A stretch of 64,000 bases of DNA from Zhengitettix transpicula. Taxonomy: Eukaryota; Arthropoda; Insecta; Orthoptera; Tetrigidae. The stretch is from contig CM073590.1 of assembly GCA_037074705.1 (NCBI GenBank), forward strand, positions 215,060,746 to 215,124,745. Reading direction: 5' to 3'. The notes beneath the pieces were generated by a model. That model did not search any database. It was not told the DNA's origin and worked only from the letters and a program-made list of their open reading frames with translations. Position 1 is the stretch's first letter, and every line of letters begins with the position of its first letter. This document shows, piece after piece, positions 48,967-61,694 of this stretch. Made by a program: the position numbers and the translations under genes.

Positions 48967-49799
48967 TGTAATAATCACAAATTTATTTAATTATTCAATT
49001 TAAATTTAAATGTTAAAATAAAAGGATTTTTAATAAAAAACAAGAATTAAAAATGTAACAAAATAAACTTAATAAAAACAAATTCTTTTCCCAATTGAAA
49101 TTTTACAAGTTTTTAATGTGCCCAGGCTTAATTTTCCAGCCGCCCGACGGGCCTTCAATAAAGATTTTTACAAAATGACAATTAAAAACTTACAATGCAA
49201 AAAATTCCTGACTTATAAATTATTGAAGTACGAAATCTGATAATTATATTTACACATTAGGTTTACAATTAATAGAATTCCTTTTTTGTTTACTTTACCC
49301 TTAGCTGTTTGTCTGGGCTCGATCTCACTCGATTTTTGTTAAACATATCACTGAAATACCATATTTCACTGAATTTAAGGATGTTGTAGTTTTCAAACAC
49401 AACCTGCTCTTAACTTTTGATAACGTTGTTTTTAAAACTTTTATAATTGCATGAATATGGCAATAGACAAAATACTTCTGTCTGTCGACTTGTAATTCAA
49501 AAACCCGGGACTTTAATATAATATGTCTCTGCTGCCTAAACACACTTGCTCACTCATGGTACAAGGAACTTTGAATCAGGGACTCCAAAAAACACACCTT
49601 TCGCCTTCCTGGTCCAAGCAACTCTGAATATCTCAAGTTCTGTACGTCCCAGTGCCCCCTGACGCAACAATGCAACTTTAGCAAGCAAGCATTATAGGCT
49701 CCATATTCTTGTAGACAATCCTTAAGTTACAATGAAATGGCCTCATATTCACGCCACCGATAATGAAAGTCGTAAAATTTTGTATTTTAAACAATTACA
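48967..49799 (-). mobile_element. LTR-like element, family L copy D
   Basis: Read on the minus strand it starts TGTAATTGTTTAAAA and ends TTTGTGATTATTACA. GGAGCCTATAA (about 49700 on the minus strand) corresponds to the GGGAGCCTATAA site of copy A. AAGCCTGGG (about 49130) corresponds to the AAGCCCAGG block of copy C. It directly follows a (CA)n(TA)n tract. No PBS-like module was found at its end, unlike A, B and C. An alternative sense 5' end is at 49816 (TGTGGTAATTAC). The similarity is patchy and the call rests on tips and two internal blocks. Confidence 0.45.
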
Positions 49800-50379
49800 T
49801 ATTCGTAATTACCACAATATATAGGATGATGTCAACGCTTCAACGGTCTAGAGTCCATTCTTCAGGAATAAACTCTGACAAATTCCTACCCTCCATTACC
49901 GCTGTAAGATTTTTCAAACTTTAACGTTCTCACACGACAGAGACCGAACTAAAATAACCATCTACGCATCCACTGACCGTCAAAACAATACATAATCAAA
50001 ACAACCATTCTGCGAACGTTCTCCACTAAATTTTTTCACGTCACACTGGTTGTTTATACTTTTAATTACATAGATATTATCTTACGCAACCATCTTTATG
50101 TATAACTATATATAATTTTAGAACGCAACCATTTTTCACGCATAAGAGAGTCGGATAACGGACGTCTAGAGTTGGAGAAAGGAACAGTGACCCGAACAAC
50201 GACAGCCGAACGAGTCTCAAAAGTAAATGACTGAAACGAAAAAAATATTTGAGAGAAAAACATTTACGAGTGAAAGGACAATGATTTGTTTTTAGATATA
50301 ATACGCCCAGCTGTGAATCAGATAGTTGCTATTATAGACGTCGAGGCTAAGTAAATTATTATTCCGCATTACGCTCAAC
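49800..50379. other. Unrecognised DNA
   Basis: No gene or repeat recognised between L copy D and the LINE. Confidence 0.5.
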
Positions 50380-52074
50380 CAATTTTACTCTGAATAATTT
50401 TGGGCGGAGCAATGCTTGTAACAAATTATTTGGTCGATCTTTAAATATGTACCACATTTGGCAGTTTGGATAGTAGACAATTGGAGATATGTTCAATAAG
50501 TTATGCCATTGTACAAAAAGGGTTCTACAACAGACGTCTCCAATTATCGCCCTATTTCGCTCTTGCCAATATTCTCCAAAATTCTCGAGAAAGCAGTACA
50601 CACGAGAACTGCAACTTTTCTCACAAAATTTATTTCCACATCACAGCATGGTTTTATTAGAGGTAAATCCACCAACACGGCTTCATACGACTTCGTTCCA
50701 AGTATTCATGACGCACTCGACGAAAGACTTAAAGTGGCTGGAATTTTTGCTGCCCTCTCTAAAGAATTTGATTTAAAAGATCATGACATTTTAATCCGAA
50801 AATTAGATTTCTAAGGAATCAGAGGAGTTCCCCTTTCTTTATTGCGATCTTACTTGCAAAATAGGTGCCAAAAAGTTGCGTTTGTAAACTCTGATGGAAA
50901 TGAGCATCCTGTTAGAATGGGAAACAATTACCTGGGGTGTCCCTCAGGGCTCAATTTTGGGACCCTTACTCTTCATCATTTTCATTAACGATCTACAGAA
51001 TGATTTCGATCCCTTAAAATCAGTCCTTTACGCTGACGACACAAATTTGGTAATCATGGACAGCGACTCGGAAACGTTGCGTGAGAAAGTAGAGGTTGCG
51101 ATGAGCCGTTTCAATCCGTGGTTCACTGCAAATAATTTTTCTCTTAATCAAGAGAAAACTAAAACCGTTACCTTATCTTCGAACAAAAACAGTTTAATTT
51201 CTAATTCGGAAAACATTTCGGAGCACGCACCTTTTCTTGGTCTGTTGATTAACAATAAATTGATGTGGAATCACCACATAAATAAACTCTCAGGAAAATT
51301 TAGCAAAATTTGCTTCACATTAAGCGTGTTAGCTCGGGAAAGTGATATATCTACATATAAAATGGCATATCATGCATATTTTCATTGTCATGTCTTACGA
51401 CATTGAAAATTTCAAATTTTTAAACTTCAAAAGAGGGCGTAAGAATCATATGTGGTCCGGATTGTAATTTCAGTTATAAGCCTTTGTTTCCGAATCTTGG
51501 TATTTTAACATTTCCTTGTACGTATATTCTAGAAATTTTCAAGTTTGCCTGGAGAAACATAAATTTATATGCCCTAAACGGAGCAAATCATTTATAAAAC
51601 ACTAGAAATCGCTCTTAACATCGCATAGAAAACATCGCCTAAGCCTTTTTTTTAATCAAACATTCGTTATTCCGGGATAAATCTATTCAATAGTCTTACT
51701 GAATAAATAAAAACTTTAAGTATACAAAATTTATTTATAAAGAGTTGTAAATCTCTGTTAATTAATGGAGAATATTACTCGTTCAAGGAATTCATAGATA
51801 GGACCCTCTTTAATAAAATAGTTTTCTGGTATCCCATCAAGGTACGTTATTATTTTACGATGATAATATTCTAGAATTTAACTGCGGACTTATTTTCTTT
51901 CTTATGTTTGACGGTAATCGATGTAAGATTTTCTACTGGAAACTCCGTCGAATGGAAATTGAAGATGAATTAAAACACTTATCATTTCTTTAAATACTAA
52001 TTGCTGTCATATTGAAATCTTTAATGTAGTTTGAATCATATTATTTTGTAAAGCACAATGTTTAACGTCGTTTT

Positions 52075-52112
<38 letters not shown>

Positions 52113-52245
52113 AAGTACAATTTCAGTTTATTAAACTTTGTATTTGTAATAATTATTCTTTTCATGTAATCTTATATTATAACGTATACTATTTCCTCGA
52201 CCGAGGACTAATGGAACGAATAATAAATCTAAATCTAAGTGAAAA
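50380..52245 (+). pseudogene. Decayed LINE ORF2 (reverse transcriptase), jockey/CR1-like
   Basis: The plus strand encodes an RT broken into pieces. Piece 1 (50503-50814) has VMPLYKKGSTTDVSNYRPIS and FSKILEK. Piece 2 (50894-51406) has VPQGSILGPLLFIIFINDL (from 50939), the catalytic YADD (51029-51040) and the thumb-proximal FTANNFSLNQEKTKTV. Readable sequence with stops continues to about 51610 (FKLQKRAVRIICG, NTRNRS), the usual C-terminus, and an AT-rich trailer ends in AATAAATCTAAATCTAA near 52240. A stop after LDF (50814), a frameshift at about 50923-50935, a stop at 51406 and an upstream stop at 50497 make it non-functional. The catalytic Asp of motif A is replaced by Ala (GCC at 50752-50754). 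The 5' part (endonuclease) is absent, typical of 5'-truncated insertions. Confidence 0.88.
52079..52109. repeat. (TA)n microsatellite in LINE trailer
   Basis: About 15 alternating units within the 3' untranslated part of the LINE remnant. Confidence 0.85.
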
Positions 52246-53300
52246 GAAGTCTGGAATCTTCACCAGAGGTCGGACCACCAGCAACGCGGTCGGAACGGTT
52301 AATTACTACGTATAATCACCAAATTAATCTGTCTGGTTAATAAATTCACGAATAGAGAATTTAAGTTTGTGGGTAAAATTTAGTAATTTCATTTTTTTAA
52401 TAATAACGATTTTTAGATAAATCGAAGTTTAATTATTTTAATTTGATACCTATAACATTAAACCACATTATTACTGCAGTGACAAAATAAAATCCTACAA
52501 AGACACGGTAAATTTTTTACTGTTTTATAATCATATGCATTTCGACAAGGTGAATTAATCATATCACCAGAATTAAGCCTGAAAAGTCTTACAAATACGG
52601 ACGTACTCGGAAAAACTATTAAAAGACAGATTTAATTCTGCTCCCTTTTTGTATATCTCCGCGTTGGCTACAACGTTTCCATCTGATTCAATTATAATAC
52701 AATTTTTAGTATTTATACCGTAAATATCTGACACTGATTGTTAAGTGTGTAATCTTAAATGCATATTAAACGTAACAGACTGGCATTATCCATAAATTTT
52801 AATAAAATAATAAAGGAAGTACGAAATACAACGGAAATGTCACAATATTAGTAATTTCAACAAAGTAGTTTCTTTTAAATATTTTGATCTTTAAACTCTG
52901 TAGTATCAAACAAACAATTGCGGGATGTTCGTCACCTGAATCGTCATTTATGGGGATTATGAGCACAGTTTCTTTATTGCCCTTCAAATAAGTCGTTTCG
53001 TTGACTTTCCAAGTACAGTGGAAAAACGAAAGTGTGTGACAATGTTACTCGAAATGTGTAAAAATCTGGCCTCTTGGAATTATTACCGTTTTCCAGATTA
53101 CTGTAAGTAAGGCAGCCAGAAAGCAAACAAAGAAGCAGAGTTTTTTTGAAGCCCGCCAGACAATTGAATGTGGTCGCTTTCTTTTGTCTTGGCCACTCGT
53201 GGTTGCCTAGCAACGAGACTTGTTGGCTTCGAATAAAACGCTTTTGCTGACGCGATGCTCTCAAGGGAAAGTACTAGCATAATTCGTATACTTTTTGATT
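52246..53300. other. Unrecognised AT-rich DNA
   Basis: Minus-strand frames at 52799-52987 and 52974-53280 have no recognisable motif. A GC-richer stretch at 53090-53270 was not identified. Confidence 0.5.
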
Positions 53301-53735
53301 TACATTACCCCACGACATCTAAATTCCTTTAAGGTAAAATATTATTATGAAAGAATAATTATTTTTGTGCCATAATTGTTCTAGGACCCTTTCAATAAAC
53401 TTGTAAAAATCATTAATATTCTTTTGTACTTTATTTTTTTATTTTCATAATAATTCTCTGAAATACTTTTTCTTCTTTTACTTTACTTATAAAATTATTA
53501 TTACAATTCATTTAAGGTATTCGAGACGAATCAGTCAATAAATTATAAAAAATCATTATTTTTGGGTCATAATATTACTGGGACTTTCCATAAACTTGAG
53601 GAAATTATTAATATTATTTTTAATTTATTTATTAGTTCATAGTTTGATAATTATTTACGCAAAGCCTTTTTGCGTTTTTCTTCTTATAATTTCGATATAA
53701 CATTATATATAACATTACCCTCACCGTCTTTTATT
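53300..53735. repeat. Diverged tandem repeat, unit about 190-195 bp
   Basis: AATTC.TTTAAGGTA occurs near 53320 and 53505. The block ATTATTTTTG.G.CATAAT...TAAACTTG..AAAT.ATTAATATT occurs near 53358 and again near 53555. Identity is roughly three quarters by eye. ACATTACCC near 53303 and 53711 suggests the start of a third unit. It is AT-rich with no coding. Confidence 0.5.
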
Positions 53736-55445
53736 CTTTCATTGGTTGTTACCTTCTCACCCCAATATTTTCGTTAAATTTTAAATCTTATTCTTTTCTA
53801 TTGTCTTTATTTATCATATTTATTACTTTACCTTCACAAAATTATAAAGACTAATCTAAAATAATACTAGTAAAATTAAATTACGAGTCCTTACAGGCCA
53901 AACATGTATAAATATACCGAATTGTGTGTAAGGAATCACTGTACCTGTACTGAGAAAGAGTAGATAATTTAAATGTTACTATAAAAAATTCCGCTGTATA
54001 TGAAAAGTTTGAAGAAAGAAAGCGCCTATTAGCTTTACAAATATATGTTCCGGTTCTGGGTCACCCATAATTCAAGGTTTTCTGCCGTGTAGGCGTATCC
54101 CGGAAAGATTACAATCGCCATATGAACAGTATTGAACTGTTGCAGATAAACGGATGTTATCGCAGAACGTCGCCATGAAGCGTCTGCCGAGGACACATGA
54201 GATAGAAGTGGGCAAGTCGCAACATCTTGTGTTTAGATTTGTGGACCGCCGTGTTTACGAAACAAAAATTATTTTCTGATGCATCGTAAATTAAATGGAC
54301 CTATCCAGCTATCTTCCTTACGCTTCCTTATGCTAATACGGATAAGAGAGACGATGAGGCATGAATATATGCCTAACAGCATCAACGTGACTTTTAGAAG
54401 TCAACTGCAATCAATCGACTAAAATTGTACAATATAAAATATCTGTGTAAAGGTTTACTAATAGATAAATGACTAGCAAAATAATAGGAAAACTTGAGCT
54501 AAATGAAGTATTACACATATTCAATCCTTTTTGCTTTCCTCTGGTCAATCAAACCACACACAAAAAGAAGGTATATATTGAAATGAGTACAAATTTAATT
54601 ATGGTAACGAAAAAACAAATTCATTTACTGTAATGAACACAAAATATTATAATATATAAAATGAACACTATATACAAGCTTTGCAGAAATATTTTGGCAG
54701 AAATAGTTGATGCTTGAGATAGACTCCCTCAAGTCAACGATATAAAAGTTGCATTTTGATTTTGTTTCTAACGATTATGAATTATATTAACATTAATAAA
54801 TTGTATAAATATGTAGAGGAAATAAAATTCTGCAATATTTGAATATAATAGTTGTCCTGGCTGAAATAAGATTTTTCTCTGAAGTAGGACCACGTTAAAA
54901 ATGGAGACGTGAATTGGATTATGAAAACCGTGAGAGAAACTTGAACTCTGTTAGCAAAATAAAAACTTAATAATTATTCAACTCTAATTTTATATAGCTC
55001 TAATTTTATATAACTCTAATTTTATATAAAGGAAACACATCCATATAATGCCCAGAGAGAGAGAGAGTAAAGAACACAAATTTGATTCTGGTAATCTAAA
55101 AATTTAAAATATACAATGATATTATATAAATGTATTATTAAAACTTTTGTTGTAAAAATACGTTTGGCAAAGATGTCACTGGATTGTTAGTGAATCTTTG
55201 AAGCTAGAGAGTTTTTTTTGGTGAGAGTGTCTTTGGAAAATGTAGCTGCAAGCATTGAAGTTCAGTTGCATAAAAAAGTAAGTAAATAAATGTTTTTAAT
55301 TTTTTATTGTGTTTGTGATTAAAAAAAATTAAAAATGAAAGATAAGTGTACAAAAAATATCTTTAATTATCTCTGTGGGAGTTGAAGTTTACTACAATAT
55401 ATGAAACAGGGACTTTATTTAAATATTCAGTGGAACTTAAATATA
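53736..55445. other. Unrecognised AT-rich DNA with a short tandem repeat
   Basis: A 16-bp unit CTCTAATTTTATATAG is repeated three times at 54981-55028, and a (GA)n run follows at about 55053-55066. No gene recognised. Confidence 0.5.
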
Positions 55446-55480
<35 letters not shown>

Positions 55481-55605
55481 CAATTAAATTATTTTCTTTT
55501 TTAACGCCCAATACCTGTTATTTATTAAATGACTTATCAAAAATATTTTCATTTGGCTGGTTAACCAATTAATTAAATTTATCATTACGATATATATATA
55601 TATAG
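55446..55605. repeat. Two (TA)n tracts around a 110-bp AT-rich segment
   Basis: (TA)n runs at 55450-55478 and 55590-55605 bracket a segment ending ATCATTACG, which resembles the ATTAC(A/G) ends of family L. It may be a small remnant of an L insertion into a TA tract, but the matching start is absent. Confidence 0.35.
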
Positions 55606-58600
55606 TCGATGAACCATTGAGTCAGTTGTTCAACGTGGAATGTACTCAAAGACATATATTTGATTGGAGCATATTTTCAAGAGTAAATAATTTATTCATT
55701 TGTTTGTAAGCTTTCTCGTTCGAGAAGAGATACATATTATAAATTGTAGTTTAAGAACACCAGAATTTACCAAATAGACCAGTAAATCGTATTATTATAG
55801 TTTGAATTAAAAAATTTGAAAATTTGTGTTAAAATATTAGTAATAAATCACAGATGAATATACTAGAAGTAAAATAGATTTGTTTTAATTGAATATGAAA
55901 TAAATTGAACCTCCGGGACAGACTCCAATACTGATTTATTTATAAATATTTCAACGACTTGTTATATTCATTCTAGAAACAGAACAATTTATTTTATTTC
56001 ATTGTTTCATGTCATATATAAGTAGTTATAATAAATGTGATAAGTCGTTGTAAGCTACAGAAGAAAAATTTAATTGAATCTGTAATGGAGATCGATCCTA
56101 GTGGTTCAATTTATTTCCTAGCAAAACATATTGAACATGATACATTTTATACAGTTCAATTGACAATCACCATCACTTTAAATGCATTTACGTGGGTACA
56201 GCTTTATTCATTTTCTATAAAACTATTTATACGGGAATATGTGTTAATGTCTGACTGTCTGCTTTATTGTGCACTTATACAGACACTCCGAAAATTTCGT
56301 TAGTCACACTACAGCTCAGATAGTAAATAAAAACATTTTTGCTGTCAGCTCCAAGTTCAAGCATTCGGGCAAAAGAAAGGCTGGGACAATATGATGGGCA
56401 CTTTTTCACGGGTTGACTGCGTAATATTGCGACGCCAGGAACACGGAAAGGAGACGACGGAGATTTAGGGATGAAAAGGCCAAGAGTGAAGTGGTGAACA
56501 GTGAAAAATAGCCTTGAAAGCAAGAAAGCAAAGACATGTGATAAGGGAAACAAATTACTCGGCTATGATGATGACTGATGGAAGATGTTTAGGAGGCGCC
56601 GGAGACTGGAGGACGCATGAGCCCGACATTTGTCAAGGCTCTACTTCATACTGCGGGGATCTCGATAATGGACGTGAGTTGCCTGCACTTCCCGTCCAAT
56701 ATCTTGTCAAGCACTGCAGCACTTTATTTATTTTCAAATGGGCCTATAATTAATCGAGTTACGTTAAGGACGTTTTTTTGAGAAACAATATTAAATGTTG
56801 CTTTCCGTATGTAATTTATATTACAGGAAATATTAAATTGCAGGAGAATCTACGCCAATTTCATTTCTTCACTTATGGGACCACACAATAACTGCTTTAA
56901 ATAGTTTGTGTATTATTGTGTTTTAATACTGGGACAACATAATTTTTCCAACAAAACTATTTTCGCGTACCAGCATCCGTAACACAATTTGCGCTCCACT
57001 TTCGCTGGGAATTTGTGATGAATATTATACGCGATTAAAATTCAGACTAAAAAGACTTTTTTTCACTTTGCGACAATTTTCTATCGCGGATCAATAAAGC
57101 GAATACTAGAATTAATTTGTCGCAATGTACTGCTCGAAAATAGTAATATTCCGGTATACAAAAAAATGACTTGGTGTTCGTTTGTCATGTGGCACAGAAC
57201 TCGACGTTCCCTACTAATTATTTTAGAATCGTCCAAGTGTGTGAAATTTTAAAAACACCTTTCATCGAAGGCAGAATGGCCGCAAACCAAAAAGTGAGTT
57301 GATTATTAAGTTTGGAAAGATTTGATTTTTAGAAGACAAATAAATTAGTGAAGGTAGAAAGCAACCATTAGTTGGATGGTAATTTGTGTGAGACGGAAGG
57401 AAAGAGAACTTCATTCAGTGAAGTTCACTATAATTTTAGTTTTAATAATGTGAATAACAGAGATGACATTCGGAAAGTCAGTTATGCTTTCTGAATAATA
57501 GGTAGAAAACAGCGTTTTATTGTCGACAGAAATTTCCTGAAATCAGTTGAAGCATGTCAGAAAAATTTATTTTCGATGAAATATCAAAAAGTAAATGTAA
57601 ACATTTATAATTTTTCAACTCCTGACCACATAATGTAAAGTGAGAAATAGCATTTGATGGGAAACCTAATTTAATAATTGTACATTATATATATTGTGTT
57701 TAATTAATAATTAAAAATGTCTCTTTAAATAAATTTTTAAAATAAATACAATAATGTTATAAATTATATTAATATGGATACTTGCACTTAACTATTCCAA
57801 TTTATTATAAATTTTTCGTCAAAATCGTACAAGGACAGTTAAAACTTTATTACGAAGGAAACGAAGAGGCTCTTAGAGTTCTACTTCGAACGTATCAAAG
57901 GACACGATAATGAACCAGTATAAGGAAACGTCCTCTGGATGAAATAGAAAGGTAAAGAAGACATCTACCAAATACGACGATACTATTAAATATCCCTTCA
58001 TGTTATCTGTACCAATATTATACTGTCAAACCAACTGTAATATTTAAAATAAAATAATAAATTTATCGTCAGTTAAAAAAAAGAACTAGTATTAGAAATA
58101 ATCAATCCGCCAGAGGTAGAGAGAAGACTCAGAAGAATGTGATCAACGGACCTAAATCCAGAGATGCAGCACAAACTAAATAAACTAAGTTTAACAATGG
58201 TATACTAGGGCACGATCAATGGACGATCGCCCACCTCACGCTAAGACCGAGAATACGTTTTTCTTATTACAATGAAATTCTTGTAAATTGTAAACTAGCT
58301 GACAAATAAAAATAATTCCCTTGTTTCTAGCTCTTCTTTTAAAACAAAACCCGCCAATAATTCATGTTTTACCTCTTCAAAAAATGGAAAAATTTGTTTT
58401 TATGGTATTGAATAGACACACTACTTTGAATTAGGAGTTTACAATATATTTAATATTGGAGCCTGAGGTAAAAAGGAGTGGGATGAAATACATCTTAATT
58501 GACTGTGATTAAATTTCGACATTCATTCATAATACATCGAGGAAAACAGAGAAATTGCAAATGTAGAATTGGCTGGAAAGGTTAGAACAATACAAAATGC

Positions 58601-59760
58601 GTGACACATAATTTCACGTCACGTATTCTGTGACGGAAAATGTCACTTTCCGTACATTCAAGATATTACTTTCCAGAGTATGGTTTGGCTATTACATAAG
58701 TAGGTTTCGTTTGAGTTATAATTATTATAGAGTTTATTTGCAATAAAAAAGGTTCATTGTCTACTAAATAATCATAGACCTGCGTGGAATCAGTCGAGGA
58801 AACAGAGAAATACATTTTTTACCGCCCAATTTATTGTCAAATACGATAGATATATAAATTAATAAGAACAAAATTAATTTTCACAGTTAATTTATTAAGA
58901 CGCTGTAACGCATTTTAAATGAACTTAACTTGCACAAGACACATTTCAACCTCGAGTTTATCTTGTAATGTGATCGTACCTGGAGAATCGAGTAAAATAT
59001 GGGGGAAAGCGCTGCCAAGTCGTTTGTTGCACAATGGAACTGATAGTACGGTTAATACAATTCTGTCTCACACAGTTCACCAGACATACATAACAGTTTC
59101 GTATTCACGTAAATTTTCTACAGATGAATGAATACGTCCTTGCTAAACCTTATTTAGAACATTGATTGTTTCAAATATTTAGTATAAGAAAAAAAAATAC
59201 CTGTAAGACGGTTTCTAATTAGATTTTTTTTTCAGATAGTTTTTACAACTTGTCATATTAATTTTAAGAAAACAAATCATACTAAGTTACATTCGGAAAT
59301 TTATTTAATTAAATTGCTTATATAAATTGTTGTTCCCACGTGTTGTATATATTTATATATTAGTATATAGTGCCTTAGAATGAAAATGACAGTTCGTTGA
59401 AGATTTCGAAAGAAGTTAATTAAATCTATAATGGAAAATCCCATTAAAGTACTAAATTAAAATATAGAACGTGCTAACAAGAGATATTGTTTTATAAAGT
59501 AAAAAAGGTTTATATACAAAATCTAAAACACGCTTAAGGCTAAAACCTCCCTGACTTAAACGTGAATATCCCCAATAGTAGTATTAATAATTGAGGATGA
59601 AATGTAGATTTTGGGATTCTGAAATAAATATAGTTTATGAATTAAACACTACTATTAATCTAAGCATAATAAACGGTGAAACCTTTTCGACGATCTCCGA
59701 GTTACAATGAAACACTGCACAAACCAATCACGTCAGCTAGTAATACAAAAATAAACAAAC
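55606..59760. other. Unrecognised, mostly AT-rich DNA
   Basis: A GC-richer patch at 56340-56720 with overlapping frames on both strands (56275-56553 minus, 56514-56753 plus) was not recognised. Frames at 56037-56303 and 58919-59131 have no motif. No repeats identified. Confidence 0.45.
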
Positions 59761-59860
59761 ATGGCGTGCTTGAACGTAAATAAACCTAATTCGCGGCTGA
59801 TGGTTTGTGATTACTGTGGATTACTATATGCGCTTGTGTCTACTGCTACTGTTTACTGAG
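59761..59860 (+). other. Candidate small exon or micro-ORF ending at a strong splice donor
   Basis: ATGG in a favourable insect start context (AAACATGG) opens a 32-codon frame that begins MACLNVNKPN and contains CDYCG. It stops with TGA at 59857-59859. The stop is followed directly by G and the donor-like GTAAGGTAA (59861). The segment is less AT-rich than its flanks. It could be a 5' non-coding exon with an upstream ORF, or chance. No acceptor or second exon was identified. Confidence 0.2.
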
Positions 59861-59861
59861 G

Positions 59862-60621
59862 TAAGGTAATTGTTTATTTAATCGAAGGTTACGCATCGGG
59901 ATCGTCGTTTACCAGGAATTCGATGTTACCATGAGGTTCCATTTAATTATTTCATAAAAGTAAGCTATCCTAAAAATATTAATTACTACTGCTGAGTAAG
60001 TAAAGTGAAAAATTAAATGATTATTGTGCCATGCGTGTTCCTCGTCCCGGTTTTTTAGTGTAAACTAGCGTCATTCCACGTCACAGTATTGTATTTGCAT
60101 TCTGCTAGTCTCGCCTTCTCCATAACCTCGGTACTATTAACAGAATTATTATAAATTACTTTACTTCTTGCCCGTGATTCGTTAGTCAGGAAACTGAAGA
60201 ATTAATGCAAGAGACAGGAATTTTTTTTAGATATGTATCGTAATAAATTTCTTCACGAAAAATTCAGTCATGAACAACGAACATGATTGTTTCTATATTT
60301 TTTGTTTGAAAACAAAAATTCACTGCGGGTACCATTTAAAAAAATAGGTAAATTACTTCAATGTTCTAGTACCAATCATTCAAATGTTTTTCATACCGTT
60401 AATTGTAAAAAAAATACAAACAAATTGTATATACGCTTCATACTACGTACAGAATATTTATATATCTTACACTGCAAACCGATCTGTTCTGGAGTACTGA
60501 GAATAATCTTTAAGGTAAAATTTGAAAATGAATTATCAGTATTTTGGCTTGCGTTTTCTTCAAAATTCTCAGTTTTTTATTCCTGACGTACTAACAATTA
60601 CACTTCTAGCTTGATCTAATG
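59862..60621. other. Unrecognised AT-rich DNA
   Basis: A 99-codon plus-strand frame (60287-60586) has a Phe/Asn/Lys composition typical of AT-rich non-coding DNA. The 3' trailer of the LINE that follows on the minus strand would fall here but cannot be delimited. Confidence 0.4.
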
Positions 60622-60669
60622 TTAAGTTGAGATCCTTCTCTCCGATTTATATAAGTCCCTTGGCACTTC

Positions 60670-60696
60670 TAGAGCTTCCTCCATGTTCAGAGATTT
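60670..60696 (-). repeat. 27-base block shared with the inserted segment (LINE side)
   Basis: These 27 bases of the ORF1 tail (encoding SLNMEEAL on the minus strand) are identical to 61756-61782, inside the 482-bp insertion. The flanks differ immediately on both sides. Confidence 0.9.
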
Positions 60697-60806
60697 CTTC
60701 GTAGATGACATCTGTTTAGTTATCTTTGTCGGGTTAATTATAGCAGGTTGTTCGTGTTTTGGAAAATCACAATGTCCGATATGTCGATGATCTGACTACA
60801 GAGTTT

Positions 60807-61326
60807 TTTTTAATTTTTTTTTATGGCAACAGGCTACTTGAGGGTAATCCACGTTGGGCAACTCCCCTTTAATAGCATAGGAAGGGATTTGAAAGGGGGG
60901 ATGCGGAAGGGTAGAGGAAGGTAGCCTAGGGTTACTAGGGCCCCCAGGCTATATTTTAAGGATCCTACCTGACATTCGTCTAAAGAAATTCAGGGAAAAC
61001 CCTAGAGAAACCTGCATCAAGTAGGTCGGGCATTTGGTACTTGTCCCACGCCCTTCCGATGACGGGAGAGGAGTTTGCTGTGGGGACGCAGCTTACCCCT
61101 CGCCATGCCTTGGCCTGTTTAGGAGGCAGCTGGCCGACTATTCCAATAGGAATAGCGGACAACTCTTGCCGCATGCCCAAGGTCTGCGACCCCGGAACAT
61201 ACACCTCTCAAAACAGACCGAGGTGCCTCGGCATGTGGGAACCTTAGTTCAAAAAAACCAGAGAGATGTGAGAGCATCTCCAAAGGTAGCCCCCGCCAGA
61301 GCTCTCTGGGAAGGTACCTCTCCCTT
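60807..61326 (-). mobile_element. Retroposon family R, copy 6, inside LINE ORF1
   Basis: It aligns with copies 2 and 4 from the T-run (poly(A) of the sense minus strand) to CCAAAGGTAGCCCC near 61292. The last 30-40 bases (sense 5' end) are related only loosely and the GCGAGAG hairpins are missing. The flanks TCTGACTACAGAGTTT (60791-60806) and TCTGACTTGCAGAGTTT (61327-61343) are a slightly diverged target duplication. Bridging them brings the LINE ORF1 tail back next to its body, which confirms the insertion. Confidence 0.85.
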
Positions 61327-61683
61327 TCTGACTTGCAGAGTTTCGGAAGGTCTCTTTTTATTGACGATTGTTTTGGAAACAACTTGAAGTGGTAGTGTTA
61401 ATTGCACTTCCCTTGAATTAATTTCAGGTTGTTCCACTACTTCTATCATTTGAGATGAATCGGTGACCCGAGACGTCGGTAATGTCATTAGAGATAGTTG
61501 CAGAAGTTCTCTTTTTTTTATGTTTTTGGAAGAAACTAGAATTGGTTGTGTTACTTGCTCTGCAGTTGGATTATTTCCAGATTGGTTCTCTTGTACTATC
61601 AATGAGGATGTTTCTGTAGCATGAGATGTCGGGTTAATATTTAGAGTGTAATCTTTTGCATAGTGCCCCTTTCTGTTGCAGAG

Positions 61684-61694
61684 ATAACAATAAT
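61684..61694 (+). repeat. 11-bp target-site duplication, left copy
   Basis: ATAACAATAAT is repeated exactly at 62177-62187 and brackets the 482-bp insert. Both copies are preceded by GAG (directly here, with two extra bases at the other copy). Confidence 0.8.
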
